Source of the DNA: Candidatus Aerophobota bacterium
Lineage (GTDB): Bacteria; Aerophobota; Aerophobia; Aerophobales; B3-G15
DNA length: 9,540 bases
Direction: 5' to 3'
NCBI GenBank assembly: GCA_021163905.1
Contig: JAGGTG010000186.1
Span: 1 to 9,540, forward strand
Part shown: positions 5,851-9,540 of the stretch, piece by piece
How positions within the stretch are numbered: position 1 is the stretch's first letter
Layout of the letters: each line of letters begins with the position of its first letter
Made by a program: the position numbers and the translations under genes
The notes under the pieces: generated by a model
Databases searched by the model: none
What the model was told of the DNA's origin: nothing
The model's input: only the letters and a program-made list of their open reading frames with translations

Positions 5851-6846
5851 ATGAAAATCCTGGTTGTTGGCTGTGGTTCTATCGGTAAAAGGCATATATC
5901 TATTCTCCAGAAATTGGGAATAAATGATATCAGTATTTGTGATATAAGTGAGGATAAGTTAAACCAGATAGGTGAGAATTTCAATATTTCAAAAAGATTT
6001 ATCGATTATCAGGATGCCTTAAAAAATAAAGTAGATGCGGTGTTTATCTGTACACCTCCAAATTCTCATCTTTCAATAGCCTCAGATGTTTTAAAAAAGG
6101 GCTATCATATGTTTATAGAAAAGCCACTTTCCCATACCCTGGAGGGGGTGGATGATTTTGTAAAAGAGGTGAAGGATAGAAAAATTAAAGTGGCAATTGG
6201 TTATATGATGAGATTTCACCCCGGTATTCTTAAAGTTAAACAGTTACTTGATAAAAAGGTTATAGGTAAGGTATACTCGGTCTGTATCTATGGTGGGCAG
6301 TATTTACCCGATTGGCATCCTCAATCCGATTATAGAGAAGAATACAGTGCCAGAAGAGAGCTCGGAGGCGGAATAATTTTAGATGCAACTCATGAACTTG
6401 ATTATTCTATCTGGCTTTTTGGAAAACCACGGGAGGTATTTTGCTACTATGAGAAGATAAGCAACTTAGAGATAGATACAGAGGATATTTTCTCTATGGT
6501 GGTAAAAACGGAAAAGAGAGTAACTGTTGAGATACATGGTGATTATCTTCAAAGAAGTTATGAGAGACGTTGCCAGATATCAGGAGAAAAAGGAACCATT
6601 GTGTGGGATCATAACCAGAGAGCAACAAAACTTTATACCGCTGATAAGAAAAAATGGGAAGTATTTCCTGTTGATGTGAGCTGGGATTATATATACGAGA
6701 AGGAATTACGACATTTTTTGGATTGTATAAAAAAAGATGAAAAACCTGTGGTAAATGAAGAAGATGGTTTATTAGCTTTGCGGTTTGCTGTGGCTGCAAA
6801 AAAATCGGGAAATGAAAAAAGGATTGTTCAATTTTCTGATGTTTAA
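5851..6846 (+). CDS. Gfo/Idh/MocA-family NAD(P)-dependent sugar oxidoreductase
   Basis: A 331-residue, two-domain oxidoreductase of normal family length. The N-terminal Rossmann fold opens with GCGSIGKRH (7-15), followed by VFICTPPNSH (64-73) and the family signature E90-K91-P92. The C-terminal alpha/beta domain carries GGGIILDATHELDY (172-185), with D178 and H181 in the usual catalytic/metal-like positions. Such enzymes oxidise or reduce hydroxyl/keto groups of sugars and sugar nucleotides. The substrate is not readable, and none of the six canonical pseudaminate steps needs it. In C. jejuni the legionaminate cluster also carries oxidoreductases (the ptm genes), so supply of a precursor amino sugar or tailoring of the product are both plausible. 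GAGGAG (5836-5841) lies 9 nt before the ATG, and the upstream stop is 3 nt away. Confidence 0.87.
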   Translation: MKILVVGCGSIGKRHISILQKLGINDISICDISEDKLNQIGENFNISKRFIDYQDALKNKVDAVFICTPPNSHLSIASDVLKKGYHMFIEKPLSHTLEGVDDFVKEVKDRKIKVAIGYMMRFHPGILKVKQLLDKKVIGKVYSVCIYGGQYLPDWHPQSDYREEYSARRELGGGIILDATHELDYSIWLFGKPREVFCYYEKISNLEIDTEDIFSMVVKTEKRVTVEIHGDYLQRSYERRCQISGEKGTIVWDHNQRATKLYTADKKKWEVFPVDVSWDYIYEKELRHFLDCIKKDEKPVVNEEDGLLALRFAVAAKKSGNEKRIVQFSDV

Positions 6847-6881
6847 GGGAAAATGATTTAACTTTTTTCAGGAAATTAGAA

Positions 6882-7631
6882 ATGAATGATTTAAAAGGAA
6901 AAGTTGGTGTGGTTAGCGGAGCAGCAAGAGGAATAGGAAAAGCTATTGTTAAGGATCTTTGTCAGAATGGGGTAAAGGTTGCCTTTAGTTATAGAGAAAG
7001 AACAGATCTTGCCAGAGATTTAATTAATGAGGTTAAAAACTCTGGTGGTGAGATTTTATCTTTTATGATAGATGCTGCTGATTTCAAACAGGTAAGTAAA
7101 ATGGTAAAAGAAGTTTACAGACATTTTGGGAAAATCGATATTCTGGTGAACAATGTGGGGCTTTCCTGTGGGAGTCCAATATGGAAGATGAGTGAGGATG
7201 AGTGGGATAAGGTAATGCTGGTGAATCTTAAAAGTTTCTACAACCATATAAGAAATGTTGTTCCAATTTTTATCAAGCAACAGGAAGGGAAAATAATAAA
7301 CATTACCTCTGTTCTTGGTTTAAGAGGTAGAGTGGGACAGTTAAACTACGCTCTGGCTAAATCTATTCTTGTGGGACTTACCAAAACCTTAGCTCGAGAG
7401 CTGGGAAGATTTAATATTAACGTAAATGCTGTTGCCCCCGGTTATGTCGAAACAGAATTTCAGATGGAAAATACTCCTGAGATAATTAGAAAAATTGTTT
7501 TAGATGAATGTGCAATTAAAAGACTGGGAAAGCCAGAGGATGTAGCAAATCTGGTGAGTTTTCTTTGCTCAGATAAAGCATCACATATAACAGGTGAGAT
7601 AATCAGGGTAGATGCAGGGCAGTATATATGA
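6882..7631 (+). CDS. FabG-like short-chain dehydrogenase/reductase (SDR)
   Basis: A 249-residue classical SDR with every catalytic element. The cofactor motif is SGAARGIG (12-19), D64 and NNVG (90-93) are present, and the active-site tetrad is N115, S143, Y156 and K160 (YALAK). The late VDAG motif is near the C-terminus. The size and the FabG-like tail (GKPEDVANLVSFLCSDKASHITGE) would allow a 3-oxoacyl-ACP reductase reading. The position between sugar genes makes a sugar-keto reductase/dehydrogenase more likely, comparable with PtmA of Campylobacter glycan loci. It may work with the preceding Gfo/Idh enzyme as an oxidation-reduction pair that inverts a carbon or allows transamination (inference). 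The 35-bp gap before it is the longest in the operon apart from the next one; AGGA (6870-6873) sits 8 nt upstream of the ATG. Confidence 0.87.
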   Translation: MNDLKGKVGVVSGAARGIGKAIVKDLCQNGVKVAFSYRERTDLARDLINEVKNSGGEILSFMIDAADFKQVSKMVKEVYRHFGKIDILVNNVGLSCGSPIWKMSEDEWDKVMLVNLKSFYNHIRNVVPIFIKQQEGKIINITSVLGLRGRVGQLNYALAKSILVGLTKTLARELGRFNINVNAVAPGYVETEFQMENTPEIIRKIVLDECAIKRLGKPEDVANLVSFLCSDKASHITGEIIRVDAGQYI

Positions 7632-7653
7632 AAAATTGAATTATATAAGGTAT

Positions 7654-7659
7654 AAAGGA
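7654..7659 (+). promoter_or_regulatory. Ribosome binding site AAAGGA that selects the start of the fusion gene
   Basis: In-frame ATGs occur at 7612, 7660 and 7669. AAAGGA ends 9 nt before 7669 but abuts 7660 directly, and 7612 lies inside the preceding gene. The 7669 start gives MKRKVVAIVLARM, which matches where SpsF-type proteins normally begin. Confidence 0.55.
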
Positions 7660-7668
7660 ATGCAAAGG

Positions 7669-9450
7669 ATGAAGAGAAAAGTAGTTGCCATAGTTCTTGC
7701 CAGGATGAACTCTACCCGACTTCCAGGAAAAGTTTTGATGGATATTTGTGGAAGACCAATGCTGGGACATATTATTGACAGGTTAAAAAAGGTGAGGTTG
7801 ATAGATGAGATTATTCTTGCCACGACCAGTCAGAAAGAGGATGAGGTTTTGCTTGATTTTGCTAAAGAAGAGGAAATTAAAAGTTTTGCCTATGAAGGTG
7901 ATCCAGAGGATGTTGTAGCCAGGATAAGAGAAGCTGGAGAAAAATTTAAGGCCGATATTATGGTTAATGTAAATGGTGACTGTCCTTTAATACATCCTCC
8001 TGTTATAGAGCAATTGATAAAGGCTTTGGTAGAGCATGATGCTGAGATGTCAACGGTTGCCAATTTAGATGGTAAAAAAGTTATCCATGGAGGGGTAAAT
8101 GTTTTTACCTTGAAGGGCTGGCAAAAAGTAGATGAAAATTCCACAGAGCTTTACCAAAGACAAAATACAACAGCCTGCCTTCTTGATTATCCCGATCTTT
8201 TGAAAAAAGTGGAGGTTAAAGATAAACCGATTTTTTACCAGATCAATCATCGCATCTGGGTAGATACACCGGCAGATTTAGAGTTTATGCGGGAGGTTTA
8301 CAAAAGACTGTATAAACCAGGAAAAATTGTAAATCTGGAAGATGTAATCCACCTTCTTGAGAAACATCCAGATCTTATGGAGATAAATTCCCATGTAAGG
8401 CAAAAAGGGTTGAGGGATAAAAGCAGGAAAGTTGTTTTCAGGGTCGATGGAGATGAAAAAGTGGGTATGGGACATATAGTAAGATGTCTTGCTCTGGCAA
8501 CAGAGCTTCAGGAAAGGTACTTTTGTGGGGTAAGTTTCATTATTAAAGGTGAGGGTGGTATTGCTGAGATGATCAGAGAAAAAGGTTTTAAGGTGGAAGT
8601 TTTACCTTCCAGGATGTTAGGGGAAGATGAGGCAAAAAGGATAGTTGATTTTTCACGGGATTATGGTGCAAACAGGATAATTCTTGATTTAAAAGATGAG
8701 GTAAGTCCGGAATATATCTTTAAATTAAGGAAGACAAATATTCCAGTAATATCCATGGACAATAATGGTGAGGGAGCTTTTTTTGCCGATGTTAATATTT
8801 TTCCGGTAGCTCATTTTATACCAGATAATAGATGGAAAAAATACAGAGGGAAACTCTACTATGGACCAGAATACGTGATTTTAAGAAGAGAGTTTCGGAA
8901 AGATTATCCCCCCTTGGATAACAAAACTCCTAACATACTGATTACTATGGGAGGAAGCGATAGAGAAAATCTTACCAGGAAAATACTGCAGGCTACTTTG
9001 TCTATTCCCGATGTCAGGATAACTGTCATTCTCGGCAGGTTCTTTACCTATTATAGTGAGATAAGACAGATGGCTGCAAGGAAGGGCAATATTGACGTTT
9101 ATCGGGATGTACAGAATATAGCCGAGTTTATGCTAAGAGCCGATCTTGCCATAACTTACTTTGGAGTAACAGCTTATGAGCTGGCAAAAATGGGAGTTCC
9201 AGCTATTGTAATTGCCCATTCTGAAAGAGATAAGATTAATGCTGAGAGATTTTCTAAATATGGAACCTGTATCAGTTTAGGGTATTTTAAGGAAGTAAAC
9301 GAGAAAAAAATTTACTCTGCTACAAGAAGACTCCTCGGGGATAAAAAATTGAGAGAAAAAATGAGTAAAAACGGCAAAAAACTCCTTGATGGAAAAGGAA
9401 GCGAGAGGGTAGCAAGAATTATTGTGGATATTGATAAGAGATTACAATGA
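7669..9450 (+). CDS. Fusion: SpsF/PseF-type CMP-sugar cytidylyltransferase + PseG-like UDP-sugar hydrolase domain
   Basis: A 593-residue bifunctional protein. Residues ~1-245 are a nucleotidyltransferase: ARMNSTRLPGKVL (11-23) is the CTP-binding loop, GDCPLI (103-108) the metal/substrate motif, and HRIWVDTPADLEFM plus NSHVRQKG close the domain, as in SpsF and PseF proteins. It should make a CMP-nonulosonate. Residues ~254-593 are a GT-B-like PseG domain: VDGDEKVGMGHIVRCLALA with the expected catalytic H269, ILITMGGSD near 423-431, and ADLAITYFGVTAYELAKMGVP near 491-511. PseG removes UDP from the diamino sugar before the synthase acts. The late segment reads HSERDKINAERF where classical PseG has an Asn-Gln pair, so the hydrolase call is less certain and a related transferase is possible. 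The two domains catalyse non-adjacent steps, before and after the PseI reaction. Stop and next start overlap as ATGA. A longer form from 7612 or 7660 is possible but less likely. Confidence 0.85.
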   Translation: MKRKVVAIVLARMNSTRLPGKVLMDICGRPMLGHIIDRLKKVRLIDEIILATTSQKEDEVLLDFAKEEEIKSFAYEGDPEDVVARIREAGEKFKADIMVNVNGDCPLIHPPVIEQLIKALVEHDAEMSTVANLDGKKVIHGGVNVFTLKGWQKVDENSTELYQRQNTTACLLDYPDLLKKVEVKDKPIFYQINHRIWVDTPADLEFMREVYKRLYKPGKIVNLEDVIHLLEKHPDLMEINSHVRQKGLRDKSRKVVFRVDGDEKVGMGHIVRCLALATELQERYFCGVSFIIKGEGGIAEMIREKGFKVEVLPSRMLGEDEAKRIVDFSRDYGANRIILDLKDEVSPEYIFKLRKTNIPVISMDNNGEGAFFADVNIFPVAHFIPDNRWKKYRGKLYYGPEYVILRREFRKDYPPLDNKTPNILITMGGSDRENLTRKILQATLSIPDVRITVILGRFFTYYSEIRQMAARKGNIDVYRDVQNIAEFMLRADLAITYFGVTAYELAKMGVPAIVIAHSERDKINAERFSKYGTCISLGYFKEVNEKKIYSATRRLLGDKKLREKMSKNGKKLLDGKGSERVARIIVDIDKRLQ

Positions 9451-9540
9451 ATAAAGAATGGAAAAATCACTATGGCCAGGTGTTAGATACAAAAAATGGA
9501 TTTATTGTAATAGAATGTGAGGCTTGTGAATTTAAACATA
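9447..9540 (+). CDS. Start of a probable class I SAM-dependent methyltransferase, cut by the window end
   Basis: Only the first 31 codons are present, beginning MNKEWKNHYGQVLDTKNGF and then IVIECEACEFKH. The C-x2-C followed by FKH resembles the short zinc-ribbon-like N-terminus of methyltransferases often found beside nonulosonate and glycan genes (recollection; no methyltransferase core is visible yet). The ATG overlaps the previous stop by 4 nt (ATGA), so it belongs to the same operon and is probably translationally coupled. If correct, it could methylate the sugar or an intermediate. The family call rests on a short N-terminal match. Confidence 0.5.
   Translation, partial: MNKEWKNHYGQVLDTKNGFIVIECEACEFKH

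Noticed and set aside
6847..6881. 35-bp gap between the oxidoreductase and SDR genes as an internal promoter or terminator
   Set aside because: It is too short and shows no hairpin or convincing -35/-10 pair; it mainly holds the ribosome site of the SDR gene.
7612..7668. N-terminal extension of the fusion protein from ATG 7612
   Set aside because: It would overlap the SDR gene by 20 bp and adds 19 residues with no family similarity. The ATG at 7669 has a better-spaced ribosome site and the expected N-terminus.

Overview
The window is an AT-rich, tightly packed bacterial segment that reads as a flagellin-glycosylation / nonulosonic-acid (pseudaminic-acid-type sugar) locus. The lineage cannot be named from the sequence. 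The lysine/glutamate-rich proteins, purine-rich coding strand, Maf-type glycosyltransferase and an excellent sigma-28-like flagellar promoter point to a motile bacterium, possibly an anaerobe or thermophile (inference).

Layout. (1) Positions 3-776 (+): the 3' end of a Maf/DUF115 (MptE-like) gene, the family that attaches nonulosonic acids to flagellin. (2) 796-1257 (-): a small coiled-coil protein built from 11-, 15- and 18-residue periods, with a perfect 78-bp tandem duplication. (3) 1258-1429: a divergent intergenic region with a sigma-70-like promoter reading left, a sigma-28-like promoter (TAAAGTAT ... GCCGATAA) reading right and a perfect dyad beside the latter. (4) 1430-9450 (+): seven genes in one direction with overlaps or gaps of at most about 40 bp, followed by the start of an eighth gene at 9447. 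In order they are a MerR-type DNA-binding domain fused to a PseB/WbpM-type UDP-GlcNAc 4,6-dehydratase, an extended-SDR epimerase/dehydratase, a PseC-like aminotransferase, a NeuB/PseI-type nonulosonate synthase, a Gfo/Idh/MocA oxidoreductase, a FabG-like SDR, a fusion of a SpsF/PseF-type cytidylyltransferase with a PseG-like domain, and the N-terminus of a probable methyltransferase.

How they fit together. 4,6-dehydration and C5 inversion (PseB), C4 amination (PseC), UDP removal (PseG-like domain), condensation with phosphoenolpyruvate (PseI) and CMP activation (cytidylyltransferase) give the skeleton of CMP-pseudaminic acid synthesis. A Maf enzyme could then use the product on flagellin. No PseH-type N-acetyltransferase is in the window. 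Three extra redox or epimerase enzymes and a probable methyltransferase suggest a modified sugar or a second precursor branch.

The most unusual element is the first operon gene: a MerR-like helix-turn-helix joined in frame to the first enzyme of the pathway, directly downstream of a flagellar-type promoter. It could be a 'trigger enzyme' that ties sugar-nucleotide status to transcription of its own operon; this is a hypothesis. No RNA genes, CRISPR arrays, insertion sequences or attachment sites were seen.
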